Assembly (NCBI GenBank): GCA_013178045.1
Contig: JABLXP010000002.1
Location: 124,001 to 188,000, forward strand
Direction: 5' to 3'
DNA from: Bacillota bacterium
GTDB lineage: Bacteria; Bacillota; Ch66
Length of the DNA: 64,000 nt
Shown here: in pieces, positions 53,211 to 61,339 of the stretch
Numbering within the stretch: position 1 is the stretch's first letter
Layout: each line of letters starts with the position of its first letter
Notes under the pieces: generated by a model
Seen by the model: the letters and a program-made list of their open reading frames with translations, nothing else
Databases searched by the model: none
Told to the model about the DNA's origin: nothing
Made by a program: the position numbers and the translations under genes

Positions 53211-54512
53211 GTGCACAAGGGGTTTTCTCGCTCGATTGAACTGTTTGCGGAGGCGAAAAAACTGATCCCCGGCGGTGTTAACAGTCCGGTCCGGGCCTTT
53301 AAGTCCGTAGGAGCCAACCCTGTGTTTCTCACGCAGGGAGTGGGGGCGAAGGTATATGACGTTGATGGTAATGAGTATATTGACTACGTGGCCTCCTGGG
53401 GGCCGTTGATCTTGGGCCACTGCCACCCGGCTGTGGTAGCGGCGCTCAAGGAGCAGGTTGAGCGGGCAATGAGCTTTGGTGCGCCAACCGAATTAGAGAC
53501 AGAGATGGCTCGCCTGATCGTCGAGGCTCTGCCCTCGGTCGAGATGGTGCGGATGGTCAACTCGGGGACCGAGGCGACGATGAGCGCGCTTCGCTTGGCC
53601 AGAGGCTACACTGGGCGCGACAAGATCGTCAAGTTTGAAGGCTGCTACCACGGGCACGCTGACTCTCTGCTGATCAAAGCCGGTTCAGGTGCCCTGACCC
53701 TGGGTGTTCCCACCAGCCCGGGCGTGCCAGCCGCCATCGCCAACTACACCATCACTGCTCCCCTTAATGACCTGGAGACCCTGAGCCGGATTTTCGAGCT
53801 GGAGGGAGAAGACATCGCGGCGGTGCTCGTCGAGCCGGTGGCCGGGAACATGGGCGTAGTCCTGCCCCAGCCCGGCTGGCTGGAAGGCTTGCGCGAACTA
53901 ACCCGGGCTTACGGGGCGCTCTTGATCTTTGATGAAGTGATCACCGGCTTTCGGGTTGGTTACAGCGGGGCCCAGGGCCTCTACGGGATCGACCCGGACC
54001 TGACCTGTCTGGGCAAAATTATCGGCGGGGGGCTTCCGGTGGGGGCTTACGGCGGGAAACGGGAGATCATGGAGGCGATGGCGCCGGTGGGGCCTATCTA
54101 CCAGGCGGGGACGTTGTCGGGTAATCCCCTGGCGATGACCGCGGGAATCGCCACCCTGCGGGTCCTCCAGCAGCCGGGTGTTTACGAAGAGTTAGAGAGG
54201 AAGGCGGCTAAACTCAACGAGGGATTACGCCAGGCGGCCGAGGAGGCCGGTGTGCCGGTGGCCTTTAATCGAGTAGGGTCGATGATGTGCGGTTTCTTCA
54301 CCGATCAGCCGGTCATTGACTACGCGAGCGCGTGTACAGCGAATACGGCGCGCTACGCTGCCTACTTCAGAAGCATGCTGAAGCAAGGGGTTTATCTCAC
54401 TCCGTCGCAATTTGAAGCTGCTTTCGTCTCGCTGGCCCACACCGACGAGGACATCGAACGGACGATTGAGGCCAGCCGGGTAGCGTTTAAGGTAGCGGCT
54501 AGGGTAGAATAA
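53211..54512 (+). CDS. hemL: Glutamate-1-semialdehyde 2,1-aminomutase
   Basis: A 433-aa PLP enzyme making 5-aminolevulinate from the HemA product. [53 protein letters not shown], and [17 protein letters not shown] with the PLP Lys. GTG 53211 follows AAGGAAGG. It is the last gene of the operon, which therefore contains every enzyme from Glu-tRNA to siroheme and onward to haem. Confidence 0.97.
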   Translation: MHKGFSRSIELFAEAKKLIPGGVNSPVRAFKSVGANPVFLTQGVGAKVYDVDGNEYIDYVASWGPLILGHCHPAVVAALKEQVERAMSFGAPTELETEMARLIVEALPSVEMVRMVNSGTEATMSALRLARGYTGRDKIVKFEGCYHGHADSLLIKAGSGALTLGVPTSPGVPAAIANYTITAPLNDLETLSRIFELEGEDIAAVLVEPVAGNMGVVLPQPGWLEGLRELTRAYGALLIFDEVITGFRVGYSGAQGLYGIDPDLTCLGKIIGGGLPVGAYGGKREIMEAMAPVGPIYQAGTLSGNPLAMTAGIATLRVLQQPGVYEELERKAAKLNEGLRQAAEEAGVPVAFNRVGSMMCGFFTDQPVIDYASACTANTARYAAYFRSMLKQGVYLTPSQFEAAFVSLAHTDEDIERTIEASRVAFKVAARVE

Positions 54513-54623
54513 GGCGCTTGTTTTTTCTACGCTGAACTGTGCGGGTAAGCGGGTTTTTCTCCTGCTTTTAGCCGACGAAAGAAGGCGTCATAGTCCCGTT
54601 CGACCCGCCTTTCATCTTCCTTT

Positions 54624-55043
54624 TTATTTGACCAGGATTACGGTACAAGGGGAGTGATGAATTACTTTTGATGACACACTCCCTAAGAGGAATCTCTCTA
54701 TACCAGATACCCCTTTATAACCAATGACTAGCACATCAAAACCTTTTTCAATGGCATAAGCAACAATTTTATCGGCCGGATGACCAAAAAGAACTTTAGT
54801 GCCAATTTCTATTCCTTGATTTTCAGCCATCCGTTTGACCTGGGAAAGGATACGTTCCCCCCGAAGCTGACCCTCAGATTGTGCCTCATTTACTTCTCCG
54901 ACCGTGGCGCTGTAGTCGGGTAGTGGTACTACGGTGAGAGCACAGATACTACCTTCATATTTCGCCGCCAAATCAAGGGCTATCTGGACGCCTTTCTTGG
55001 CAATTGGTGAGTCATCTACCGCAACTAATATTTTTTTAAACAC
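54624..55043 (-). CDS. Universal stress protein (UspA family), third gene of the riboswitch-linked operon
   Basis: A 139-aa UspA-fold protein of the ATP-binding class. MFKKILVAVDDSPIAKKGV at the N-terminus and the C-terminal G-2x-G-9x-G(S/T) loop, GYKGVSGIERFLLGSVS, are present. Stress roles are usual for the family, and substrates are unknown. It is 38 nt after the antiporter gene, so likely cotranscribed. A close paralogue lies at 57877-58296 on the other strand (GYKGASAIQRFLLGSVS). AAGGAGGG precedes ATG 55043. Confidence 0.93.
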   Translation of the reverse strand: MFKKILVAVDDSPIAKKGVQIALDLAAKYEGSICALTVVPLPDYSATVGEVNEAQSEGQLRGERILSQVKRMAENQGIEIGTKVLFGHPADKIVAYAIEKGFDVLVIGYKGVSGIERFLLGSVSSKVIHHSPCTVILVK

Positions 55044-55081
55044 TGTATTCCCTCCTTGTTGATTATTTGATTGATCTTATC

Positions 55082-56209
55082 TTAGATATTATTGTCCTCA
55101 TATAGAAGATGCCTTGGTTCAAACCAGCGTTGAGCAATGTAAGTTGGAATTATAGCGCTTAGAACTACCGCTGCTACGAGCAGCGAGAATTGAGTTGCAT
55201 CAATAAACCCCATTGATAGCCCGAACATCGACGAAATAGTTCCAAACGTTAAGCCTGTGCTCATAAGCAGGGTTGTGTATGTCGCACTCTCTTTTATATA
55301 AGCTCGGGCAAATGGGTATACTCCAATGATTTTAGCAGCGACTTTCACCAGGAATAGAAATGTTAAAAGTCCCAGGTTGGCATATATTCCAGGCAATGAT
55401 ACATTCATCCCAGCCTTTATGAAGAAGAACGGTGTCAGCATAGCAAAGGCAACAATTCGTAATTTGCGTTGTACGGCCGCATACTGGCTGAAGGTTCGGG
55501 ACAGAACCAGGCCAAGAACAAAAGCTGGAAGTACAGCATGCCCGGCGCCAACATTGGCCAGGTACATGAAGGCAAATAGTAATAAAAACAGAAATTTAAT
55601 TTCGGGTTCGATTACACGGTCACCGTATCGATCAAAAACAATAGGAATAATTTTCGGGGCTACCATGATGATTGCAATTGAGCCAAACAGGAAAATTAGC
55701 GTTGTCCAACTGTAATCTGCAAACAACAGGCTGAGTGCCAATACTGTACCCATGTCGGTGATAAAACATGATGCCATAATAATTTTTCCCAGTTCAGTGT
55801 TAGTTAATCCTGTTTCAACTAAAACGGCATAGACTACCGCTAAAGAGGTGGTTGACAAAGCGACTCCCGCTATCTCGGCCGCTTGAAGTGACCAACCAGC
55901 AATCCAATAAGTATAAGCGAAGGCAGCCAATCCGGGGAGTAAAAATGAAAAGCCACCAATCAGGATACTTTCTTTCAGTTTTTGCTTCATGATATCCGGG
56001 TCAACTTCTGCCCCGGCTAAAAAGGTTAACAATACGGAGGCAAACCCCGCTAAAAAGTCGACCCAGGGGACCGTATGCAGCCCTAAAAAGTTGCCGCCAA
56101 TTATCCCCATTGCTATTTCCACGATAGTTACGGAAATTGCAGTTTCAACTGAAACAAAACTGGCAATAAATACAAGAGTGATTAATACTAAAGCTAATTG
56201 ATAATCCAC
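55082..56209 (-). CDS. Cation:proton antiporter (CPA2/Kef-like)
   Basis: A 375-aa membrane protein with about 12 hydrophobic helices, of the CPA2 monovalent cation/proton antiporter family. The FLAGAEVDPDIMKQKLKE segment matches the F-(L/S)-x-G-(A/L)-E-x-D motif before helix 4, and the central ASCFITDMGTVLAL is the ion-binding region. It has no RCK/TrkA-N domain. RBS AGGAGGGACACC precedes ATG 56209, 23 nt after the MFS gene. CPA2 antiporters are among the gene classes described under fluoride riboswitches, which fits the leader at 57547-57630. Confidence 0.9.
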   Translation of the reverse strand: MDYQLALVLITLVFIASFVSVETAISVTIVEIAMGIIGGNFLGLHTVPWVDFLAGFASVLLTFLAGAEVDPDIMKQKLKESILIGGFSFLLPGLAAFAYTYWIAGWSLQAAEIAGVALSTTSLAVVYAVLVETGLTNTELGKIIMASCFITDMGTVLALSLLFADYSWTTLIFLFGSIAIIMVAPKIIPIVFDRYGDRVIEPEIKFLFLLLFAFMYLANVGAGHAVLPAFVLGLVLSRTFSQYAAVQRKLRIVAFAMLTPFFFIKAGMNVSLPGIYANLGLLTFLFLVKVAAKIIGVYPFARAYIKESATYTTLLMSTGLTFGTISSMFGLSMGFIDATQFSLLVAAVVLSAIIPTYIAQRWFEPRHLLYEDNNI

Positions 56210-56232
56210 CGGTGTCCCTCCTAAAATGTCAA

Positions 56233-57495
56233 TTATGCCTCTTGGCGATTATGTTTTGTGGTGGAAAGCAACCAAAAGAGTGTTAAGGTTCCTGCCAACA
56301 TGACTATGGCTGAATAAGAAAAAGCAAACTTTGGTGATACGGCTGTCCATAAAAATCCGACGGCTAAACTGGAAAATAAATCCCCGATCCCATTGATGGT
56401 ACCCAACACTCCAAATGCGGTTCCTCTTATTTTAGAATCAATATAATCGCCAGTGAGTGCTCCCTCCAGCGCATCCTCAGCAGCAATATAAACGCCGGCT
56501 AAAGCTGATAGGAAACCCAAGTATAGAATGCTGGATGTGTTCAGGGAGAATTCTATGGCAAAACCAAATGAAACTATACTGCCCAAAAGATAACCTACCG
56601 CTAGTAGTTTTCCTCGGCCGATTCGGTCACTAATGGCCCCAATCGGGTAGGACGCTAAAGTGTAGAAAATATTTCTTACGACATATAAAGTGGCGGCCAT
56701 TTGTGCAGCTTTAATTGGACCAAGGCTCGTTGCCAGCAATTGAGTGGAGGCTAAAATGATCAGAGTATGAGAAAAATCGCCGATTCCAAACAATCCTACC
56801 GCGGTTAAAAAACGTTTGAAATCTGAGGGTAATGTACGAATGGTCGACCATAAACGAAGTTCACGGTTCCCTTCATGCGGCACTTCCCGAACCATCAAAA
56901 AGAAAACTAACGCTGAGCCAATACCCGGGATCAAAGTAAGCAAAAAGATTGTTCTAAATGGAGCAGTTGGCTCAACCGGGTTGGACAAAAACTGTAGGAC
57001 ATAGACCGCGATCAGAGGACCAACCACGGCACCTAAAGTATCACCCGCTCGATGAAATCCGAACGCTTTACCTCTAAAACGGCTTGGTACCGAATCTGTA
57101 AGCATGGCGTCGCGGAGAGGCCCCCTTATTCCTCGACCAAACCAACCTACGGTTCGCCCAAATAGGACAAGCAGCCAGGTATTAGCGAAAGCAAACACTG
57201 CCTTAGCTATCCCAGTTAAAAAATAGCCTAATGTTACAATATTCTTACGTCGGCCCAAACGATCAGAAAACCAGCCAGCACCAAGTTTAACGAAACTAGA
57301 AACGGCATCAGCAATTCCTTCAATAGCACCTAATGCCACAGGTGGCGCCCCGATCGCAGCTAGAAACGCTGGCAACACAGAAGTTGCCATTTCATGTCCT
57401 GCATCGGATAGAAAGCTGGTTATACCCATCCCAAGAACGTTACGGTTCAACCAGGTATCTTCTTGTTGTATTATTTGTTCTTCGAGGTCAGCCAT
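56233..57495 (-). CDS. MFS transporter, first gene behind the fluoride-type riboswitch
   Basis: A 420-aa major facilitator protein with 12 hydrophobic helices. FSDAGHEMATSVLPAFLA, the loop 2-3 motif GWFSDRLGRRKNI, GRTVGWFGRGIRGPLRDA, and APIGAISDRIGRGKLLAVGYLLG in the second half are visible. It belongs to the drug/metabolite subfamilies, but the substrate is not deducible. ATG 57495 is the start preferred here because GGAGG lies upstream; GTG 57543 lies at the terminator of the leader and lacks a binding site. It is the first gene of the MFS-antiporter-UspA operon. Confidence 0.9.
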   Translation of the reverse strand: MADLEEQIIQQEDTWLNRNVLGMGITSFLSDAGHEMATSVLPAFLAAIGAPPVALGAIEGIADAVSSFVKLGAGWFSDRLGRRKNIVTLGYFLTGIAKAVFAFANTWLLVLFGRTVGWFGRGIRGPLRDAMLTDSVPSRFRGKAFGFHRAGDTLGAVVGPLIAVYVLQFLSNPVEPTAPFRTIFLLTLIPGIGSALVFFLMVREVPHEGNRELRLWSTIRTLPSDFKRFLTAVGLFGIGDFSHTLIILASTQLLATSLGPIKAAQMAATLYVVRNIFYTLASYPIGAISDRIGRGKLLAVGYLLGSIVSFGFAIEFSLNTSSILYLGFLSALAGVYIAAEDALEGALTGDYIDSKIRGTAFGVLGTINGIGDLFSSLAVGFLWTAVSPKFAFSYSAIVMLAGTLTLFWLLSTTKHNRQEA

Positions 57496-57546
57496 TTTTA
57501 AAAGGTTCACCTCCTCAAGATTAACTCGGCTTAGTTTTCCCACCCA

Positions 57547-57630
57547 CTAAAAAATAATGACCCCTCTTAAAGTAGGGGCCATTAGCATACTGCATTTCAG
57601 TCTACCGACTGTGGTGAGCACCAACACCAA
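57547..57630 (-). ncRNA. Fluoride (crcB-type) riboswitch-like leader with terminator, upstream of the MFS operon
   Basis: Reading the minus strand: GGUG-UUGGUGCU-CACC (57628-57613) forms P1 with its loop. An inserted hairpin CAGUC-GGUA-GACUG (57611-57598) follows, then AAAU, a small GCA/UGC hairpin, and UAAUGGCCCCU (to 57574). The loop GGUGCU can pair with GGCCCC in the pseudoknot except for one U-C. The 3' strand of the aptamer then enters a terminator GGCCCCU/AGGGGUC (57580-57559), ending in UUAUUUUUU. This is the crcB architecture, with a switch between pseudoknot and terminator. The normally conserved A after GGnG is U here, so it is a variant. Confidence 0.7.
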
Positions 57631-57654
57631 GAATTATTTTTTTTACTGAGTTTC

Positions 57655-57684
57655 AATATATCAGAATTCCACTTGTACAATCAA
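57655..57684 (-). promoter_or_regulatory. Promoter driving the riboswitch leader and MFS operon
   Basis: On the minus strand, TTGATT (57684-57679), an 18-nt spacer and TATATT (57660-57655). Transcription would start about 20 nt before the aptamer. Confidence 0.6.
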
Positions 57685-57836
57685 GACATTTATTCTTATT
57701 GAAAAAGGATAATTAACAATTTATTGTAAGATTTCTCTCTTTTTTAAGTATTTTTGTATTGTTCCCTAATTTTATTTGCTGATAAAAATTATATGGCTGT
57801 TTTTGGTCCAGGAAACTCTCGTAAGTTGGGAAAATA

Positions 57837-57845
57837 TGTTATAAT
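57837..57845 (+). promoter_or_regulatory. Extended -10 promoter of the second universal stress gene
   Basis: TG-T-TATAAT (57837-57845) is an extended -10 element with no good -35, lying 32 nt before the ATG at 57877. Confidence 0.5.
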
Positions 57846-57876
57846 AAAAAAAGAAAATGATATGGGGGAGTCGGAA

Positions 57877-58296
57877 ATGTTTCGGAAAGTTTTAGTTCCA
57901 ATTGACGACTCTCTGATCGCGAGAAAGGCAGCTAACGTCGCAATTGATCTGGCAAAAAGAATGGGTGCTGAATTGCTGCTAATATCTGTTGTTCCCCTTC
58001 CTGAGCATGCTGGCACGGTCGGAGAAGTAGCGGAGGCCAAGGCCGAAGGAGAGAGCAAAGTTAGTAAGTATCTTCTAGAATTCCAAAAAGCGGCCAATTT
58101 ATCTGGAATAAAAGCTGGGGCAAAAATTCTCTTTGGGCACCCTGCCCACACAATTCTCAAGTGCGCAACAGAGGGTAGATTTGATTTGATTGTGATCGGT
58201 TATAAAGGGGCCTCAGCAATACAACGATTTTTACTTGGTAGTGTCTCAACTGCTATTGCCGAACATGCACAATGTACTGTTATGATCATAAAATAA
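57877..58296 (+). CDS. Universal stress protein (UspA family), second copy
   Basis: A 139-aa ATP-type UspA protein closely paralogous to the one at 54624-55043. The N-terminus MFRKVLVPIDDSLIARKAA, GTVGEVAEAKAEGE and the nucleotide loop GYKGASAIQRFLLGSVSTA are shared; length is identical. ATG 57877 follows GGGGGAG. It is transcribed divergently from the MFS operon and convergently with the ATPase gene at 58372, between the two riboswitch-like leaders, but has its own promoter and no aptamer. Confidence 0.93.
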   Translation: MFRKVLVPIDDSLIARKAANVAIDLAKRMGAELLLISVVPLPEHAGTVGEVAEAKAEGESKVSKYLLEFQKAANLSGIKAGAKILFGHPAHTILKCATEGRFDLIVIGYKGASAIQRFLLGSVSTAIAEHAQCTVMIIK

Positions 58297-58371
58297 TCCT
58301 GCGTAACGACCGATTTTAAAAAATAAGAATGCTGTTGACTATCCCTAATTTGATACCTTTCTTAAAACGTG

Positions 58372-59340
58372 TTATGCTGAAATATCTTGGACGTTACCCT
58401 GCCACTTACCGCATCTGTCTCCCCATCTAGCCACCGTCTTTCCGTTAAGTTTTAAAGTAACAATTTCACACAGGTTTGGGCATCCTTGGCATTCCCAGCT
58501 TGTTGAGGCAAATTGGAAATTGGCAACTTCAAATCCCCTAAATTTTGTTTGGTTTTCTCCGATTGTATCACGGGCTATTAAAGCCGCCCCAATTGCTCCC
58601 ATAATACCGAAATGATCGGGCACTAATACTTGTAACCCTAACGCTTTTTCGAAAGCCTGTTTTATAGCAATATTTGCAGCCACACCACCTTGGAACACAA
58701 CTGGTGGTTTGATGTCTTTACCTTTACCAACATTGTTAAGATAGTTTCTAACCATTGCCTCACATAAACCCGCAAGTATGTCAGGCAGGTTATGTCCAAC
58801 TTGCTGCTTATGAATCATATCTGTTTCAGCAAAGACAGCACATCGGCCGGCAATTCGGACTGGGTTTCTCGCCTTTAAAGCAGTTTCCCCAAAGTCCTCA
58901 ATATTTATGTTGAGCCGGGCTGCCTGATGGTCTAAAAAAGATCCTGTACCGGCAGCGCAAACGGTGTTCATGGCAAAGTCCACAGGTACGCCATCACGCA
59001 AAATAATAATCTTTGAGTCCTGGCCTCCGATTTCTATAATTGTTTGCACACCCGGTACAACATGACTGGCGGCTACTGCATGCGCGGTTATTTCATTTTT
59101 TATAACATCTGCGCCTGCCACAACCCCCGCCAGGTATCTACCGCTGCCCGTGGTACCAACTGCTTTAATACTCACTGTCTCATCAATTGCTTCCTTTATT
59201 TTGCTCAGGCCTGTTTGTAGCACTTTGGTTGGCTGTCCCTGTGTTCTTAGATAAAGCCCCTTAATAAGACTACCATTTTCATCAATTAATGCTAATTTGG
59301 TTGTAACTGAACCAATATCAATTCCCAAGTAAGTGTTCAC
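58372..59340 (-). CDS. BcrA/BadF/HgdC-type ASKHA ATPase (2-hydroxyacyl-CoA dehydratase activator-like)
   Basis: A 322-aa acetate/sugar kinase-Hsp70-actin fold ATPase. Phosphate-binding LGIDIGSVTTKLALID opens it, and GTTGSGRYL, IEIGGQDSKII and CAAGTGSFLDHQAARL with the two-helix [4Fe-4S] cluster Cys of activators are present. NPVRIAGRCAVFAETDMIH and VFQGGVAANIAI follow. The last 60 residues add CQGCPNLCEI and DRCGKW, a second Cys cluster. In the family such proteins inject an electron into dehydratases or benzoyl-CoA reductases, but no dehydratase subunits are adjacent. GTG 59340 follows GGAGGG. A fluoride-type riboswitch precedes it. Confidence 0.88.
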   Translation of the reverse strand: MNTYLGIDIGSVTTKLALIDENGSLIKGLYLRTQGQPTKVLQTGLSKIKEAIDETVSIKAVGTTGSGRYLAGVVAGADVIKNEITAHAVAASHVVPGVQTIIEIGGQDSKIIILRDGVPVDFAMNTVCAAGTGSFLDHQAARLNINIEDFGETALKARNPVRIAGRCAVFAETDMIHKQQVGHNLPDILAGLCEAMVRNYLNNVGKGKDIKPPVVFQGGVAANIAIKQAFEKALGLQVLVPDHFGIMGAIGAALIARDTIGENQTKFRGFEVANFQFASTSWECQGCPNLCEIVTLKLNGKTVARWGDRCGKWQGNVQDISA

Positions 59341-59384
59341 ATCGAGAACTCCCTCCTTATAGTTACAAAAAAATAATTTGTCTA

Positions 59385-59490
59385 TAATTAAATAAAAAAC
59401 TAAAGCCCCTATTAGTATTTAATACCAACAGGGGCCATTAGCATTCGCTGTTTTGATCGATTCTCCGATCAGGGTGGGCACCATCACCTG
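59385..59490 (-). ncRNA. Fluoride (crcB-type) riboswitch-like leader with terminator, upstream of the ATPase gene
   Basis: On the minus strand: GGUG-AUGGUGCC-CACC (59488-59473), a hairpin GAUCG-GAGAAU-CGAUC (59470-59455), AAAA, AGC-GAAU-GCU, then UAAUGGCCCCUG (to 59429). The loop GGUGCC pairs with GGCCCC apart from one central U-C, the same mismatch as in the leader at 57547. GCCCCUG continues into a terminator (AGGGGC at 59410-59405) followed by UUUAGUUUUUU. Key crcB residues are present: A after GGnG, the UAAUG segment (A and U of the linchpin and Hoogsteen pairs) and the U ending CCCCU. Confidence 0.8.
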
Positions 59491-59620
59491 ATTTATTAAA
59501 CTACTATATATATTTTTCTATATTTTTCTCCTAAAATTAATAATATACCATCTTTTATCTAATATACAAGAAGGTAAATCTATTTTCTCTGAACCGGTAG
59601 GGGTGCTGACGTGCAACACG

Positions 59621-59734
59621 TCCGAATGGCAGCGGATTCGGAAGCAGAAGCTTGCCATCAATACCTTGTGTGAGGATTGTGTCAGGGAGGGCAAGGTGAC
59701 GCCTGCAACAATTGTAGACCATATTGTTCCTAAT
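59621..59734 (+). pseudogene. Remnant of a phage-type HNH endonuclease
   Basis: Thirty-eight codons read SEWQRIRKQKLAINTLCEDC and GKVTPATIVDHIVPN. This is the start of the phage-associated HNH nuclease domain (EWxxxRxxxL...PLCExC...G...TPATVVDHI), including the first zinc Cys pair and the DH of the HNH motif. The rest of the domain (NLQxLCxxCHxxK) is missing; the frame continues into unrelated sequence. It has no ribosome binding site and lies between the riboswitch and the thioesterase gene, in otherwise gene-free DNA. Confidence 0.6.
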
Positions 59735-59846
59735 ATACCGTTTCAATTCCTCGTAAAATTTTTCACGAGTGCCGGCAAGAATCATATAACAACGGTTGAG
59801 CCGCCTTCTTCAATAAATAATTGTATAGTCCAGCTCATAGTTTGTT

Positions 59847-60308
59847 TTATCTAAAAACATCGGAATTACTCCATATCTGCCCGCGGATGAAGAACGTGCA
59901 GCGGGCTTTAGCGATCAATGAATTGTTTTCATCACGAACTTCTGTTTCGGCGACAATAATGTTTTTTCCGATGTTAAGAACAGTGGCTGTAGCTGTTAAT
60001 GTCTGACCTACCTTTGCCCCAGCGATATAATTAATGTTCATTTCCACAGTGACAACCGAGTAGCCAACGCTGCGAATGGCCATGCCCATAGCTGTATCAG
60101 CCAAAGCTGATGCAATCCCGCCGTGAGCGTACTCGAAAAGGTTGGCATGCTCAGGTTGAACTTTTATGATTACGCTGGCCTGACCAGGGGCGACTGAGGC
60201 CAGATTCAGACCAAGATAGCGGTGAAATGGGCAGGTCTGATTGATCTCCAGGATTCGCTCGAAACGAGCCGGATCAATTCCTTCATTTTTTACTATATCC
60301 CAGTTCAT
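59847..60308 (-). CDS. PaaI-family hot-dog thioesterase
   Basis: A 153-aa cytosolic acyl-CoA thioesterase-like protein. The hot-dog core shows HANLFEYAHGGIASALADTAMG with the HGG motif and the catalytic Asp/Ser region, then VTVEMNINYIAGAKVGQTLTA and IAKARCTFFIRG. It may clear CoA esters or act in fatty-acid or aromatic degradation. ATG 60308 follows AAGGAG. Directly upstream are a 29-bp perfect palindrome and a second hairpin, likely operators. The etfBA genes nearby point to acyl-CoA chemistry. Confidence 0.88.
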   Translation of the reverse strand: MNWDIVKNEGIDPARFERILEINQTCPFHRYLGLNLASVAPGQASVIIKVQPEHANLFEYAHGGIASALADTAMGMAIRSVGYSVVTVEMNINYIAGAKVGQTLTATATVLNIGKNIIVAETEVRDENNSLIAKARCTFFIRGQIWSNSDVFR

Positions 60309-60325
60309 TTGCCATAATCTCCTTA

Positions 60326-60394
60326 TTTTAATTTTAATAATATTAAAATTAAAAATCTCATGTCGAGATTACCTTGTTCAATCCACCTTGTCAA
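60326..60394 (-). promoter_or_regulatory. Palindromic operator-like region upstream of the thioesterase gene
   Basis: TTTTAATTTTAATA (60326-60339), a single central A, and its exact reverse complement (60341-60354) make a 29-bp AT-only palindrome. Beside it, AATCTC and GAGATT (60354-60359, 60365-60370) form a second inverted repeat with a 5-nt centre. On the minus strand TTGACA (60394-60389) with a weak TAATCT 17 nt on could be the promoter, so both repeats lie between promoter and gene. Confidence 0.5.
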
Positions 60395-60565
60395 TAGTAA
60401 TGATTCTATTTATCCACTCAATTAAGCAGGAATTTACCCTGAAGGAGCGAATATCTTGACATGCTGGATGCTTTTTGCCCCGAAGAGATTCGGAAAAAAT
60501 AAACGGTATTCTTGGCCTAAATTTTGACGAAGTCGATTTAGGTATTGAGGGAGAACGCGTACGGT

Positions 60566-61339
60566 ATGGACCTTGGCTACGAATGGTTTATTCAGAAGAT
60601 TTACGAGCGCAGCGGAATTGACCTCCGTTATTACAAACGCACCCAAATGGAGCGACGGATTAATGCCTTGATGCGGTCAATGAATATTGACAATTACGCT
60701 GAGTATTTGAGGTTATTAGTGCGAGAGCCGGCTCACTACCGTAAATTTATTGATCACCTGACCATCAACGTCTCTGAATTTTATCGCAATCCCCAGCACT
60801 GGGAGGTGCTCGAAAAAAAGATTCTGCCTGAACTGAAAGCAGCAAATGCTCATCTAAAAATCTGGAGTGCTGGCTGTTCAACCGGGGAAGAACCATACAC
60901 ACTGGCGATTATTGTGAGCGAACAATTGCGCGGGACGCAGAGCCGGATCCTGGCGACAGATATAGATCGAGGGGTTTTGGCCAAAGCCAAAGAGGGGGTT
61001 TATTCGAGTAAAGCGGTGGCCAATGTTCCGCCACGGTTGTTGGAGAAGTATTTTGAACGCAACGGTGATCATTTTGTGGTGCGGGACTCCCTCAAACAGC
61101 TCATTACCTGGCGGCAGCATGATTTGCTCTGTGATGAATTTCCAACGCAGTGCGATCTGATTTTATGCCGGAACGTGGTCATCTATTTTACCGAAGATGC
61201 CAAAAGCAAACTATATCAGCGTTTTGCCCAGGCACTACGAAAAGGTGGAGTATTGTTTATCGGTAGTACGGAACAGATTTTTCAAGCTCGGGAGCTAGGA
61301 CTAAGCACAAAAGCAACATTTTTTTACCAAAAAAACTAA
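60566..61339 (+). CDS. cheR: CheR-type protein methyltransferase
   Basis: A 257-aa SAM-dependent methyltransferase of chemoreceptor glutamates. The N-terminal helical domain reads SGIDLRYYKRTQMERRINALM and the SAM domain has VSEFYRNPQHWEVLEK, WSAGCSTGEEPYTLAI, ILATDIDRGVL and LILCRNVVIYF. ATG 60566 behind GGGAG is preferred over TTG 60545. It stands alone; no cheA, cheB or receptors are in the window, so it may serve a distant chemotaxis set. Length is typical. Confidence 0.94.
   Translation: MDLGYEWFIQKIYERSGIDLRYYKRTQMERRINALMRSMNIDNYAEYLRLLVREPAHYRKFIDHLTINVSEFYRNPQHWEVLEKKILPELKAANAHLKIWSAGCSTGEEPYTLAIIVSEQLRGTQSRILATDIDRGVLAKAKEGVYSSKAVANVPPRLLEKYFERNGDHFVVRDSLKQLITWRQHDLLCDEFPTQCDLILCRNVVIYFTEDAKSKLYQRFAQALRKGGVLFIGSTEQIFQARELGLSTKATFFYQKN

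Noticed and set aside
59555-59785. 76-codon minus-strand frame across the HNH remnant
   Set aside because: Antisense to recognisable HNH coding sequence and without a ribosome binding site.
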